Both the position numbers and the translations under genes were made by a program. A stretch of 64,000 nt of DNA. Source: Symbiodinium natans (taxonomy: Eukaryota; Sar; Dinophyceae; Suessiales; Symbiodiniaceae). This document shows positions 21,925 to 32,828 of this stretch, one piece after another; within the stretch, counting starts at the first letter, position 1, and each line of letters opens with the position of its first letter. Under the pieces are notes generated by a model. The model did not search any database and was not told the origin of the DNA. It worked only from the letters and a program-made list of their open reading frames with translations. The stretch covers positions 62,001 through 126,000 of the forward strand of contig CAJNDS010000194.1 in NCBI GenBank assembly GCA_905221605.1. The letters are read 5' to 3'.

Positions 21925-24900
21925 TTTCCGGTCTTTGTGGCAGTTGGCGCTTTGATTCCAGTCTTGCCGCTGCTCCGAGACTCAACCGATGGAACATGAG
22001 TCCTTTGAGCTGTTTGCAGCTGTCGGCCTTTAATGCGACCGTTGTGCTTGTGCTTGGTCCGAGGTATGGCCAGGAATTCGGTCTCTCACAGAGTTCTGTG
22101 GGGTTGCTTGGCAGTGGCCGCACCAGCCTGCAAAGACTCAAGCCTCCGTAATCACCCTATTGGACATGCAACGGAGACAAGTGCGATTGACCGGATATGA
22201 GGCTTCTCGTTTCGTCACCATCTCTTGCAAAGCTTCTCTTGAACCTTGGAAAGAGATGGGAAGAGATGGGAAGAGACGGGAAGAGATGTGAAGAGATGGG
22301 AAGAGATGGGAAGAGATGGGAAGAGATGGGAAGAGATGGGAAGCGATGGGAAGCGATGGGCAGACATGAAAGAAACTGACACCGTGCTTGGACAGACTTG
22401 GGAGAACCCATTCAGGAACCTACCATTCGGCAAGCTCGCTGATTCTGTTGGTCGCCGGTCTCTGAGAGCATTTTCGCGATGCTGCCCCCGATCGGCTCCG
22501 TACGGTTCGTTGCACCTTTATACGTTTGCCGAGGCCGATCTCTAATGGTCGGCGGGATGATCCTGTGTGCCGCTGCCGACATCGGCACCGGTTTCGCACC
22601 ATGTCCGAGACAAGACGAGCACGTCTTTCTTTGTCGGCTTTAAGTCTTTGAATAACGCTGTCATGTTTGTCGCTAACAGTTTCAGACCACCAAGGGGCAT
22701 TCCCAAGACCACGTAAGAGCTGCCCGCGGCAAGGCAATTCTCCATGAGAAGTCCCGAACCGCCCTGAAAAAACACTCCAAGAGCTCATCCATGACCATTC
22801 AAAGAAAGCACACGAAGCAAGGAGAGCACTCCCCAAAGCACTCCGAACTTGACGAGCATGCGCATGGAGTCGAGGCATTTGCGGCGAGAACGCGCCGCCC
22901 ATCCAACCGTCCAAACTAGCAAAGTATGCGCCCACGTTTCCGCGGCAGCGACGCACGGGTGCACGGCACGCCCGTAGAGCAATCTACAGTAATCTACACA
23001 TCATGGATGGCCAGGGCGCCCCACAGTGTTGGCAACGTGTTTGGGGAATGAGGAGGTGGCCCCCAAATGGCCGAGGCCTCGTCCCTGCCTTTCCTGATCC
23101 TGGCGCGGCTCCTGCTGGGCGCCGGGCTGTCCAGCTCGGATGCTGGCGCCTCCGCTTGGGTGGCCGATGCTACGGAGCTGGGGGAGAATACATGAGAATA
23201 CCAACAACACATGAATTCGGGGAATTTCGATCCCTTGTTGAGATTTCGGATCTTGAGGAAAGTTGAGTTGTGGCGCATCTTGCTGCCTCTTTGACAGCCA
23301 TGGCCAGCCAGAGCCAGCCAGACTGTGGAATGCAGTGCCAGGAAAGCCAACCCGAGTCGCGGGCGTCGTTCTTGGGGGTGCCTTGTCTGGCCTCCAGCCA
23401 GTTTGCCGTACATTGTTCTCTCACTTTAGGCCTTCCTTACACCTCAGGGCGGATTGAGGGAGCATGGAGCATGTGGGGCTCAGGTTCAGAATGCTCTCAC
23501 GGCTCTTGCCTTCGTTCTTGGGCCAGCAGTTTCCTGGCCGCACTAGCCCCAGCTGTGACCAGATGCAAAGCTCGGCCACCACTGTGTGACATGTTGCACA
23601 GGTCGGTGGATGGCTGGTGCAGGCGAGTACCGCATCATTCCCCAGCATACCGCAGCGCAGGAAGGCATCTACGTGAGGCCCGAAAATCTTGCTCCCAGAG
23701 AAATGCAGGAGTTTGGCTTGCGGTCCATCTTCTTCGCGGTCGCCGCAGGCACGATCGGTCTGTATGTGGCTTATGAGCGAATGAGGCCATAAGATCATGC
23801 CAGAGGAGGCACTTAGACGGTAACAGTAGAAGGCTCCGAGGAGAGGGATGTGGTGATGACGACAGCACGGATGCAACAAAGATGGAGAAAGCCCTATATG
23901 CCTGGACCCCCCGAAAGCCGTAGAAACCCCTCTGTAGAAAAAAGGTGATGAAGTGAGGGGGCAGCGGGGCTTCGGGCTCGGGCCCCAGGGGGTTGGAGAG
24001 AGCTCCCTGCAGGTGCCGCCGCCTGCGCCGGCGGCTATGCGCTCCTCCCCGAGCTGCGGGGAGCTCCCGAAAGTGCCGTGGAGGAGAAGTCCTTCCAGGA
24101 GAGCTTCTTTGAGCCCTTTGCATCAGACAAGAGTTGGCTTCCAAAATGTGTTTCTGCTGTGGTGTCTTTCCTGTTATCTGTGTTGCGGACTTGTCCTTAC
24201 ACCCAGGAGCTCCTTCAGGCGCCGGAGCAGCAAGCCTTGGCCGGGATCTCCGTAGCCTTCTACGCCGGCACGGTGCCCAAGCGGCCAAAAGCAATGCAAT
24301 AAAACAGCAAGACAATGTTCCAGGTCTGCCTACTCGCCTGTACTCACCGTACTCGCTGAAGAAGCAGCGTCCAACGATGAAGTGGCGGCGTTCTCTCTCT
24401 AGCGATATGCGCTCTCTCCAGGCCTGCAAGATCTCGCTGCTCCCCACCGTGGCCGCGGAAGCCTTTGGCGCCGGCCCGGCAGAAGTCGGGCAGATCTTTT
24501 CGGCCCTGGCGGCTTTGGCCATCGGAGGACGCCCAAGCTTAAGATCCTAAGCTTTTCCTTACGGGTTTCCACTACTAAGGCTCGAGGGCTCTAGGCTCTC
24601 TGTCGTCCCGCTAGGAACTCTTGCCCCTCTGAACTTTCGAGGCACTCTGGCGGGCGGCCGCCTGACTGATGCCATCGGGCCGCGCATCGTTCTCCTCTGC
24701 TGTGGCTCCTTGGGGTCATCTTAAGTCACATCTTAAGTGACATCTCAAATCATTTTTTTTTAAGCATCCCGTTTGGCATTCCTTGGCGTCTTGCAATCCT
24801 GCGCGCGTGCGTGTATGTGCTTGCGTGGATGGCCTGAGCCTAGGTTCCATCTGCACGCTGGCCTACGTGGGAGCGGCCTTGGCAACGGGGGCACATGCCA

Positions 24901-25440
24901 AGGCCGCAGCATTCAAACAGAAAGCTGAGAGACCCGACACAAAACGAAGCAACCATCCCCAGAGGAGGCATTCCTCGGCTTCCTTGGCCTTTGGGCAGTG
25001 GCGGCGGCCGTGAAGTCTCCAGCACTGCAGGCCTACGCCATCGCGACATCGCCGGAGGAAGCTTGGAAGCTCCGAATGTGAAGCGTGGCACGCTGAAGCC
25101 GCTGAAGCCCCACGCCCTTTTGCTCATTTTTGCTCAAAGCCTTGCGGAGGACCAACGCGGCGCGGCCTTGAGCGTTCCGAAGACCGTCGGCCCAGGGTCC
25201 CGGATCATCGTTTCTTCTGGCGCTTCTGCGGATCTTCTGCGGATCTTCCTCTGCTCTTTTGCTCCTCCGTGCTTCCACGCGTCTTTCCCACCTCCCGGGT
25301 CTTGTCGTTGCGATCCAGCGGAGCCAGCGGAGCAAGGCGACCTTAGCTACCTCATCGCCCCATTCTTGTTGGGGACCTTGGATGACAGCCTTGGGCCAGA
25401 GGCCAGCAGAAGATGAGGAAGATCAGGGTATACTGTATAC
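21925..25440 (+). CDS. Major facilitator superfamily (MFS) transporter, many short exons
   Basis: Membrane carrier of the 12-helix MFS fold; substrate unknown. Exons in order: 21925-21971 (FPVFVAVGALIPVLP), 22064-22105 (YGQEFGLSQSSVG), 22202-22240 (SPSLAKLLLNL), 22416-22453 (LPFGKLADSVG, the motif-A loop), 22534-22595 (LMVGGMILCAAADIGTGF), 23076 to about 23170 (FLILARLLLGAG, WVADATEL), 23484-23528 (LTALAFVLGPA), 23602-23622 (VGGWLVQ), 23709 to about 23789 (FGLRSIFFAVAAGTIGLYVA), about 24030-24118 (LLPELRGAPESAVEEK, central loop), about 24205-24285 (QQALAGISVAFYAGT), about 24439-24535 (LLPTVAAEAFGAGPAEVGQI), about 24635-24720 (GTLAGGRLTDAIGPR, second motif A), about 24795-24890, about 24970-25075 (LWAVAAAVKSPALQAYAIA) and 25140-25410 with an intron (SVPKTVG, then DLSYLIAPFLLGTL). 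Helix order and both motif-A loops support a full-length carrier. Most introns are GC-AG and one is GA-AG. The first exon with the start codon and the last exon were not found. Confidence 0.85.
22241..22415 (+). repeat. 10-bp minisatellite inside a GA-AG intron
   Basis: About a dozen copies of aagagatggg fill 22250-22365, inside the intron that separates LLLN from LPFGKL in the MFS gene. The intron begins gaacct and the downstream exon begins gaaccta, so the same six bases lie at both junctions. The splice is only in frame with a GA donor (or an equivalent shift). Confidence 0.8.
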
Positions 25441-25569
25441 TGGCAGAGCGGGTCCCATGTTTTTTTTTGATTTCAGAGGCCGCGCTGCTGTGCTGCGTAG
25501 CCCCCTCAGTGAAGCAGCACAGGTGGTTGAGCACCGTCGGCTCGGGGGTTGTGGGGCGGGTAAGGGCGG

Positions 25570-25748
25570 AGGGCCGGACCGCTTCGCACCGCCGAGGCTG
25601 CAGCTTTCTTTGCGGGAACCGCATGGTTTGCGACTCCCGGCTGAATGCCCACATGAACTCCTGCAAGAGGGAAAGCCAGAGAGAGGAACTTGAAGGGAGG
25701 AGTTTGGAGAAGAAGTCTTGGGGCACCCAACCGAGGCTGCGGAGCTGA
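25570..25748 (+). CDS. Possible UBZ4-type zinc-finger exon
   Basis: An open frame after a ctgcag acceptor reads FLCGNRMVCDSRLNAHMNSC followed by a charged segment (KRESQREELEGRSLEKK) and stops at 25748. The pattern C...C then L-N-x-H-x3-C resembles the Rad18-type UBZ4 finger, which binds ubiquitin in DNA-repair proteins. The first cysteine spacing is not canonical, and the exon may be longer upstream. It lies just after the MFS transporter and could be the start of a separate gene. Low confidence. Confidence 0.35.
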
Positions 25749-25904
25749 GGGGGAGAAGCCGCAAGGAGCTCGAGACAAGAGCGAAGAGATGAAAAAACGA
25801 GGCGTTGGTGTCTTTGCGCTTCTTCTCTAATTGTAAACGCTTGCGCGCGCCGCCTCGGCAGCCGGGGCCGGCCCCAGGACAGGAAAGGAGAAAGAGGGTT
25901 TTGA

Positions 25905-25945
25905 GCGGGTGGGGGGTGGGGTCGGGGGGGATGAGGGGGGGGGGT

Positions 25946-25985
<40 letters not shown>

Positions 25986-25990
25986 CTCCC
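25905..25990. repeat. Very long G homopolymer region
   Basis: A G-only run of about 39 bases ends at about 25985, preceded by shorter G runs. It gives poly-Gly and poly-Pro ORFs that are not genes. Such a run is a likely site of G-quadruplex formation and of length errors in sequencing. Confidence 0.9.
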
Positions 25991-26699
25991 CTGTAGGAGC
26001 CACCGACAAGCGGGACCCTCCACGGCATCGGTTTGCAGCTCCTCCAAGGGGGGGGGGGGGGTGGCGTCAGAAAATTTGGCATATGGGGGGGAGGGTTGGG
26101 TTAGGGGGAAGGAGGCCCGATCCGGGTCTGCTTGTTCCAGACGCTTCTCGGCAGGAAGCCGAGGCGAATTCCACCCCTTCTGCAGATTCTGCAGGGTCCG
26201 TCTTGGAGCAGTTGGCTTGTGCTGCGCAATGGTCCTGTGATTCCTCAAGCCTTTGGCATAGGGCGCGGCATGGATTGCGTGAGCGACTCTAGTTCCGACA
26301 CTGGGGTAGTGTCTCTGGCCAAGCCACATGCGCTCCTCCAGGCCACCAAGAGACATTGTGGAGCGCTGCCATGTTGCATGTCTTTTCCTCTGCCTCAAAT
26401 TGAGAGCAGGTCGGTGCCTTCCTTCAGGAACAGAGGGCCGCAGGCCTGCCTGGGCGCGAACTCGTCAGCTCCAAGAAGAGTGCTTTTCTTGAGCTGGAGG
26501 GTTGCGTATTTTGCGTATGGCGTGGCCCCGAGAACCGTTCACTGCCCTGGCTCAGCAGCGTCTCAGTGGTAGTTGGCCCACGTTGGGCCCTTAGAGGTTG
26601 CTTTTGTTATGTCGAAAGTGGCCGAGCGAGTGCGCCGCGAGTGCGGCTTGGCCCCGAGAGAGGCAACAGTCTCTTTCCCCGCTTTTTTTGCTGACTCTC

Positions 26700-26955
26700 C
26701 TCGCTCTTCCCTGTCTTCTCTCTCTTCTCTCTCTATTGTTTCTCTTCTCTCTCTCTCTTCTCTTCCGCTCTTTCACTCTTTCTCCTCTCTTTGTTTCTTT
26801 TTTCTCTCTCTTCTCTCTCTTTCATCAAAAGAATGTTTTTAAAAATCATGTTCATCTGACTGAGGCTCCCGGATCCGGGCCACGGGGCCGCGGCTTCCGA
26901 TCCTCGCAGTGCAGGAGGGATGGTCCCTCTCTCTCTCTCTCTCTCTGTCTCTTTC
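26700..26955. repeat. CT-rich microsatellite stretch
   Basis: Imperfect CT/TCTC arrays fill 26700-26825 and 26925-26970, most likely intronic. An open ATG segment just upstream (26608-26670, MSKVAERVRRECGLAPRE) might be a first exon of the E2 gene, but nothing ties it to the conserved part. Confidence 0.6.
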
Positions 26956-27148
26956 CCTCTCTTTCTCTATTTCCCAGATTCAGGCCAAATTCAGGGAAGG
27001 AAAAGAAAGAGTTTTCGAGCTAGAGAATTGGGTGTTTAAAGTTAGAAGGGCAGGGGACACTCTGGGGAGGGCACTCTCTTCTCTCAACATCTTTGTTTGT
27101 TTGTTGTCCATCCTCTTCGTCACTAACTGCACACCTCCCCCTTCGGAG

Positions 27149-28583
27149 GAGACGGCGGACTGCCGCAGTTTGCGGGCGGAGATCCGTGGTCCCAGCGACA
27201 GCCCTTTCGAGGGCCAAAGCTTCGGCGTCGAGCTGCCTGCGCTGCATCTTTGGCTTTCGGGAGCCCGCTTGAAGATGTATGTATGTATGTATGTATGTAT
27301 GTATGTATGTATGTATGTATGTATGTATGTATGTATGTATGTATGAGCAACAATATCATTGAAGCACGAGCGGCATGATTAGCGCAACCGATCGCAGATG
27401 ATCCCCGGCCGGATCAAAGGCTGCACTTCGGCGAGGAGTACCCCTTCCGCCCACCTGCAGTCCGCTTTGCGTCCCCCAGGAGACGCGACGGCACTAACAG
27501 TCACTAACGGTCACTAACGACGCGACTGGCACATCATCATCAGGGGCAATTCTGTCTTTGCTTTTGGGAAGAGATGTCGAGCGTGTGGCGTGTGGCACGT
27601 TTCTGTCTGATCTTGTGTTTTTTGTTGACTCGTTTGTGTTTCCAGCTGACAAAGTTGGGTTGGAAGTCCGAGGCGGATCTTCCATCCCAACGTCAACTCC
27701 AAGGGTGGAATTTGCATTGACATTCTGAACGATCCTACGCTCTGGTCTCCCGCCATTGGCACCTCGGCAGCAAATAGCAGTGGGAAGCTGGCCATGGCTC
27801 TCAGCGTGCTCTCTGTCTCCTCTTTCATGCCAGAACTCTCGTAACGAGGCTTGGAGAAGCTGCTGCTCAGTGTGGCGTCTTTGCTGAGTGAGCCTCGTGT
27901 GGAGCACGGCTTGAATGAGGAGGCCTCTCCACCGCGACTGCACCGTAGTCATCGGCAGCCCCTCAACAACCCAGGCCTCAGGCTGCTACTAAGTTACAAC
28001 CCATCGCTTGCGAGCGATTCCGAAGAGGTGTCCGGTACCCTCAAAAAGAGCTCGAAGGGCTACAGTGAGAAGCCAAGTAGTGGGATATGCTGACCATGCA
28101 AAGGCTGAACACTTGCCAGGCACTGGCACTTCTGCGATCCGATGCGGCGGCCTTCGCTGCGCGGGCGCGTGCGGCGGCTGCGCAGCCCTCTCTGCCCACA
28201 CTGGCGCCCGTCGACGCTGCGCATGGGGCGCAGGCCCCGCAGGCCGCGCAGGCCCCGCAGGCCGCGCAGGCCGCGCAGGCCGCGCAGGCCGCGCAGGTCG
28301 CGCAGGCCGCGCAGGCCGCGCAGCCTGGTGCACGTGCCTCACCTCAAACAGAGACTGGTTTCCGGAGATCCCAAGGAGTGCGTGTTAAACCCAGAGAGGC
28401 CCGGAGAAATATTAGGCACGCAACGCGCTGTAACGTTGAGACACTGAGCGTTTAGCAGGTCCAGTGGCCGGCCTGGAAGCAGAGCAGGAGCGCCTCAAGG
28501 ACGGATCAAACGCCTGCGCTCTCCTCTTGGCCTTCCTGGTGCTCGGCCTTGCTTATGCCATCCGAGCGCAGGCAGATACGTGA
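27149..28583 (+). CDS. Ubiquitin-conjugating enzyme (E2) with C-terminal tail anchor
   Basis: E2 carries activated ubiquitin on a cysteine and passes it on with an E3. Exons: about 27149-27234 (LRAEIRGPSDSPFEG), 27420-27470 (HFGEEYPFRPPAVRFA), 27673-27758 (RIFHPNVNSKGGICIDIL, with HPN and the active-site Cys), 27849-27922 (LEKLLLSVASLLSEP), 28120-28327 and 28459-28583. The core is that of the classical UBC fold. The fifth exon continues the C-terminal helix, then becomes an Ala/Gln-rich tract from a 9-bp repeat (28230-28325). The last exon has a charged helix and then a hydrophobic stretch (ACALLLAFLVLGLAYAI) ending ADT-stop at 28581. This looks like a tail anchor, placing the enzyme on the ER or another membrane, as for UBC6/UBE2J, though the catalytic segment is of the ordinary type and not UBE2J-like. 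Introns 1, 3 and 4 start GC; 2 and 5 start GT. The N-terminal helix exon was not located. Confidence 0.88.
27276..27345. repeat. (ATGT)n microsatellite in an E2 intron
   Basis: About 17 perfect ATGT units lie inside the GC-AG intron 27235-27419 of the E2 gene. They explain the Met-Tyr-Val-Cys repeat ORF on the plus strand. Confidence 0.95.
28230..28325 (+). repeat. 9-bp coding repeat (CAGGCCGCG)n
   Basis: About ten units of caggccgcg or caggccccg, read in frame in the E2 gene as Gln-Ala-Ala or Gln-Ala-Pro. Because the unit is a multiple of three, length changes would not break the frame. The tract separates the E2 core from the tail anchor and is likely a flexible spacer. Confidence 0.85.
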
Positions 28584-28689
28584 AGTGATGTGAAGTGTGG
28601 ACATGATCTCACCATCTGCCCGAATCTGCCCGTTTCCGCAAGTACAACACCCCGTGCGACACCCCTGGCACTGAGCTCGAGGAGGCTTC

Positions 28690-31600
28690 TCTTGGCAGAG
28701 TTGGGAGGCCATGAGGTCGGATGTGGTCGGATGCTCAAGCGGAGATGGTTGTGAGGACTCCTGGCTGTACAGGATAGGATGGCCACGAAAGCAACGAGAA
28801 GGCAACAGGAGGCCCGCCAGGGCAAATGCAGATCGTCCTTTTAGTCAGACGAAGCGTGCTGTTTCTCGACGGAGCCAGCCCAAGGAGGCGTTCTTGCCTG
28901 ATTCGCGTTGAGCAGAAAGATTCGAGACTTCTCTTTGTTCGGAGCGGAAAAACCATGGTAAAACCTCGGGGACCAAACCTCGATGGACCATCATGGTCGC
29001 CCCGAATTTGTCACTGGGCTGTTGTCAGGACCAGCTGGGTGTGTGCGCAGCCCGGCTGTGGGCATATGGTGTGTAGGCTGTGTAGGTGAACAGCTGCAGT
29101 TTCAAGCCGCTGGTATTGAAGGACGTCTGAGTGGATCTTGAACAAGGCCAAGAACCACATTGGCGCGCCTGACGGTCTTAATCGGTCTTAAGCTCCTTTT
29201 AGCATCGGGTTTCTTTTGGAAAGCCAGGCTACGGCTTTGATGGCCGCGTCAATCCTGGAGAGGCGAGCTGTAGTGAGCGGTGCGTTTCTCTCTCTTCGCT
29301 AGAAGCTTGAATGTCTGATTCAAAAGCACGCAAAGACAGCAGAGCGAACGCATGAGTGCATGAAATGACACGTCGAGCGTTTCCTTCCTCCTTTTTGTTG
29401 GCGTTTGTCCTCGCAGAGGGGAGGGGAGAGAGGACGTGTCAGTCTTTGTCAGGAGCAGAAGCGTGCGCTTCTTCCGTCGTTACTTTCTCTTTTTGTTTGA
29501 GGTCCAGGTCTCCGCCGTGTCCGGCGACACGCCGGACTGGTTCATCGGGCCAAGGCAAGATGTCTCTGTTTCCGTGGCTTCGGCGCTTTCTCAGAAGGTT
29601 TCTTTCACCACTCTTCAGGACCTTCGAAGGCCCCTTTCATTGCAAGGCAGTGCCGGTCCGACGGTGCCCGCACCTCACGTAAAGACAGCAAGCTGCTTAG
29701 GGGCTCTGAGCTTGTCGCAAGGCCCAGACGTCCACTTTAGACCGGATGGCAAGATGCTCTACACCGTGAAGTGCGCCGTTCGGCACTTTCCTTGTTGACT
29801 CTGCCTCTTCTGCGCCCCCTCCCCCCCCCCCTTCTGGATTTTTTTGTCTTTCTTGCAGGACCTACCACCAGGGTGGCTTCCTTGACACCAGCGAGGTGCA
29901 TCAAGTGGTTGACACCAAAGGCCGACCTTTTGGCGAAAGCACCCGGGCGGGGAGCCTGGAAAGAATGGCTGACTACGTTCATGGCCTCGAGCATATCACG
30001 TTGACCCGAGCTTCCGAGATCATTCTCCCTGGCAGCTGCCCACCGCGATCGATCCAAGGGCACAAGGCCACGGCTTCTGTTTGCGATGAGTGCCTTCCAC
30101 GCCTCTTTCACTATTGCTGCTGTCCGCTTAAGTTTGCAATTTTTTTTGCGAGTTCGTCTTGTGAGGAGCAGACGAGAGCCACACCCCCTTGGTTGCAGAA
30201 GGCACTCTGTGTCCCTGCAGCTTCTGATAAGACACGCAACGCTGGCTTGATTGTTTACTGCTCCGGATACGCCTCCAGGCGACGAAAGTATCAGTATCGG
30301 AATCATTGTTCACAGTCCAGCAGGAAGTAAGGCTAGGTCCGTTCCAGCGAGCATGGGGTGCAACATGGTTGGGCCGAACCAAACATCAGGGAGAGTACTT
30401 TGCATAGCTTTTGTTAGCTGGCACGCCCTCGCAGTCTTGCGTCTCAAGGCCACTGCGAACCGTTCCAAAGTTAGTTTGGAACTCAGCTGTCGCACTGCAC
30501 ATTTCATGGCTGCCGGCATGCTGTCATGCGGTTGCCTCGAGGTCATCTGGCTCACGGAGGCTGCACAGTGCTAAACAGTATGTGAAGCCTCGATCGAAGA
30601 GTCCTCATGTTCACAGAATTGAGACGCGTTTCGACACCGTATTTCCAGTCATTTGCATTCCGGGCTTTTTGCCCTCGGCTTCCGCCCGAGGCGGAGGCTC
30701 AGAAGAGGTCTCAAGATGTTGCAAAGAGGATGCAAAAAAGAGCCCACTTGAAAGCAAGTTCTCCAGGACATCTTGAAAGAACACAGTTGAGGAATTATTG
30801 AAGAGAACCTGCCCGACAGGAGTCTTGTTATTTGCATTACGATATGTTCAAATCTCAGCAGTGTGGCCGGAGGGTTGCAGCAGCTTACGGCGTATTGCTG
30901 TGGAGTCAGATGCCCTCAACTTCAACCATTGCCAAATCATGGCTGTTAATGGACAAGCCTTGAACAATCTTGAGGAAGCTTTACACGAACGGCTTTTGCA
31001 GCATGAGCCGGCGCATGCATGAGAGCGCTACCAAATGGTGGCAGTCACGCAGGCAGATTCACAGACTGCAGTGACTGCAGCTTGCTTGCGAGCTGATCCT
31101 GTGCTTGGGAGGTCTCATCGCAAGCCTTCTTCGAGCTGTCAGCCAGTTCGCTTCGAATCTTCCAAAGGCTCCAAGCTTCGGCAGACAGCATCGGAGTAAT
31201 TGTGTGACAAATTGTGTGACAAACTGTGCAACGGCATAACGCTCAGGGCTGTGCAGCAGCATCCCCAGCGCCAATCAAGCAAATCCTCGGAGTGCTCTCT
31301 GCGCACACGCGGCAGACTTTCTGCGAACTTTGTGAGCTTGCCATGCCTGTTTCCGGACTTGGCCAAGGTGTATCGCAAAACTTGGCCGAGATGCTGCCTT
31401 GATCTTTCGCCCGGAAGAGTTGATTCTTCACGGCAATCTCGGCGATGTGTGCAGTCTGATGCTGTAGATTTCTGTAGCGCGCATGATCACACAAGAGATT
31501 CCGACTGTGCCAGGTGCCGATGACGGCCACTCAGCAGCGTCCCAATTTGCTTTCCGACGGAGGTTCTTCCGATGCACTCCCACGCAGGCCGCATCTGCAT

Positions 31601-31983
31601 GCTTTACGGATTTGAAGCGAATGTCGCTGCGGCTTCGAGTGTGAGCTTCCACATCTTCCACTGTGCATGCATTGTTGACACATGCCCAGGCAGTGGTCCA
31701 GCAGGTGCGGCACTCATTGCGGTGTTTCGGCGGTTGCAGAGGGCGTCGCATGCGCATGAACTGCAGGAGATGCACGTGGTGGTGCTGGCACGTGCCCTTG
31801 CAGTTGCCCTGCGCGGTTCACCGCAGCGGACAGCCCCGTGCTGAGACGTTCACCCACGAGGTAGATGCGGCAGATGCGCCAGTCGAAATGTCATCAAATC
31901 CCGAGGCGGAGGGCCTGCTCATCGGCCTAGCAGGGCAGCGGCTGGTCCTGGAGTTCACCCGTCACGGCGGCAAGGCCATGTAA
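28690..31983 (+). CDS. Unidentified gene, several protein-like exons
   Basis: No family recognised. Segments with consistent open frames behind acceptor-like AG sites are about 29510-29690 (GDTPDWFIGPRQDVSVSVAS), about 29725-29790 (GPDVHFRPDGKMLYTVKC), about 29860-30010 (GGFLDTSEVHQVVDTKGRPF, ERMADYVHGLEHIT), about 30865-31022 (RIAVESDALNFNHCQIMAVN) and about 31835-31983 (EAEGLLIGLAGQRLVLEFTR), the last ending in a TAA at 31981. The last segment has a natural C-terminal stop. Whether all belong to one gene is inference from order, strand and absence of other signals. Between them lie ordinary intron-like sequences. Confidence 0.4.
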
Positions 31984-32439
31984 AACCAGGTCAACAGCAT
32001 CCAATGCTTTTGTTTTTGCCCTCAGGTTCGGCACAAAGTTCCTTTGCTCGACACGTCGGTGCATGGCCCCAGAGACGAGCGAAAGCATCGTGCGACGCCG
32101 TGTGAAGCCGCTTGCCTGTGTTTTTTGGACTTTGCTGTCCTGCTCTGTCCAGCCCTTTCTCCCCGGCGAGCCCCCGGCCGGCCCGCACGCGGCCGTCTGC
32201 GCCCCAGCCATTCGCGACATTTCGCGAGCGGGCTCCCGACTGAGTGACTTAGTGGCTTAGTGAGGCTTAGTGCATATCCGCACTTCAGAGGCCTTGGCCC
32301 CGGGTCTGTTGGCAAGGGTGCTGGACCACTGCGCGGCCCAGAGTTCCCTGAGCTCTCTTGTGCTTCTTCTATTTTTTGGTCACATCTGCGCGGCGTGTCC
32401 ACGCCGGCGTGTCTCACCTGCCTTCTCAGAGGTGTACCC

Positions 32440-32589
32440 GCTGGGCGCAGCAGCTGTGAGGAGATCATCGCCCGACACTTGGCGATCTTGGAGTCGGTCG
32501 AGAACCGCGCTGGGCGCACACCCTGCTGGGCTCTTGCAAGGTGTGTGCGGCTCCTCAAGGCCTCCGCCGACTCCTCAGATCCGGTATGA
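32440..32589 (+). CDS. Possible terminal exon of an unidentified protein
   Basis: After gggcgcag at 32443 an open frame reads EEIIARHLAILESVENRAG and ends in TGA at 32587-32589, 240 bp before the VPS10 gene start. The composition is helix-like and protein-like. No family is recognised, and its upstream exons are unclear (an open segment at 32270-32390 is one option). Confidence 0.3.
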   Translation, partial: AGRSSCEEIIARHLAILESVENRAGRTPCWALARCVRLLKASADSSDPV

Positions 32590-32828
32590 GCTTTTTGTCG
32601 ATATGGTCAGTGAGTCACAGGGTTACCGGGTGAGCCCGTGCATCGCAGTTCCAACATGTTCAGGCAGAAACAACAGCATGCTGTAACAGGGATCCGCCTG
32701 CCAAAAAAAACCTGCACCTAAGTTGGCGTTGTTCGTTTGAGCAGAATGAGCGGCCGAGAAAATAAATGCCAACAAACAAGGGGATTACATGAGGCACCGC
32801 TGCAAGGTATTGCAAGTCATATCAAGTC

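Noticed and set aside
22202-22411. Possible CRISPR-like or short regularly spaced repeat (10-bp units)
   Set aside because: Units are contiguous with no spacers; this is a simple minisatellite inside an intron of a eukaryotic gene.
22420-22982. Minus-strand ORFs (178 and 77 codons) with a membrane-protein-like segment (GGSGLLMENCLAAGSSYV)
   Set aside because: The plus strand here encodes MFS exons in family order on both sides, so I treat this as the shadow strand of introns, although an inverted segment was considered.
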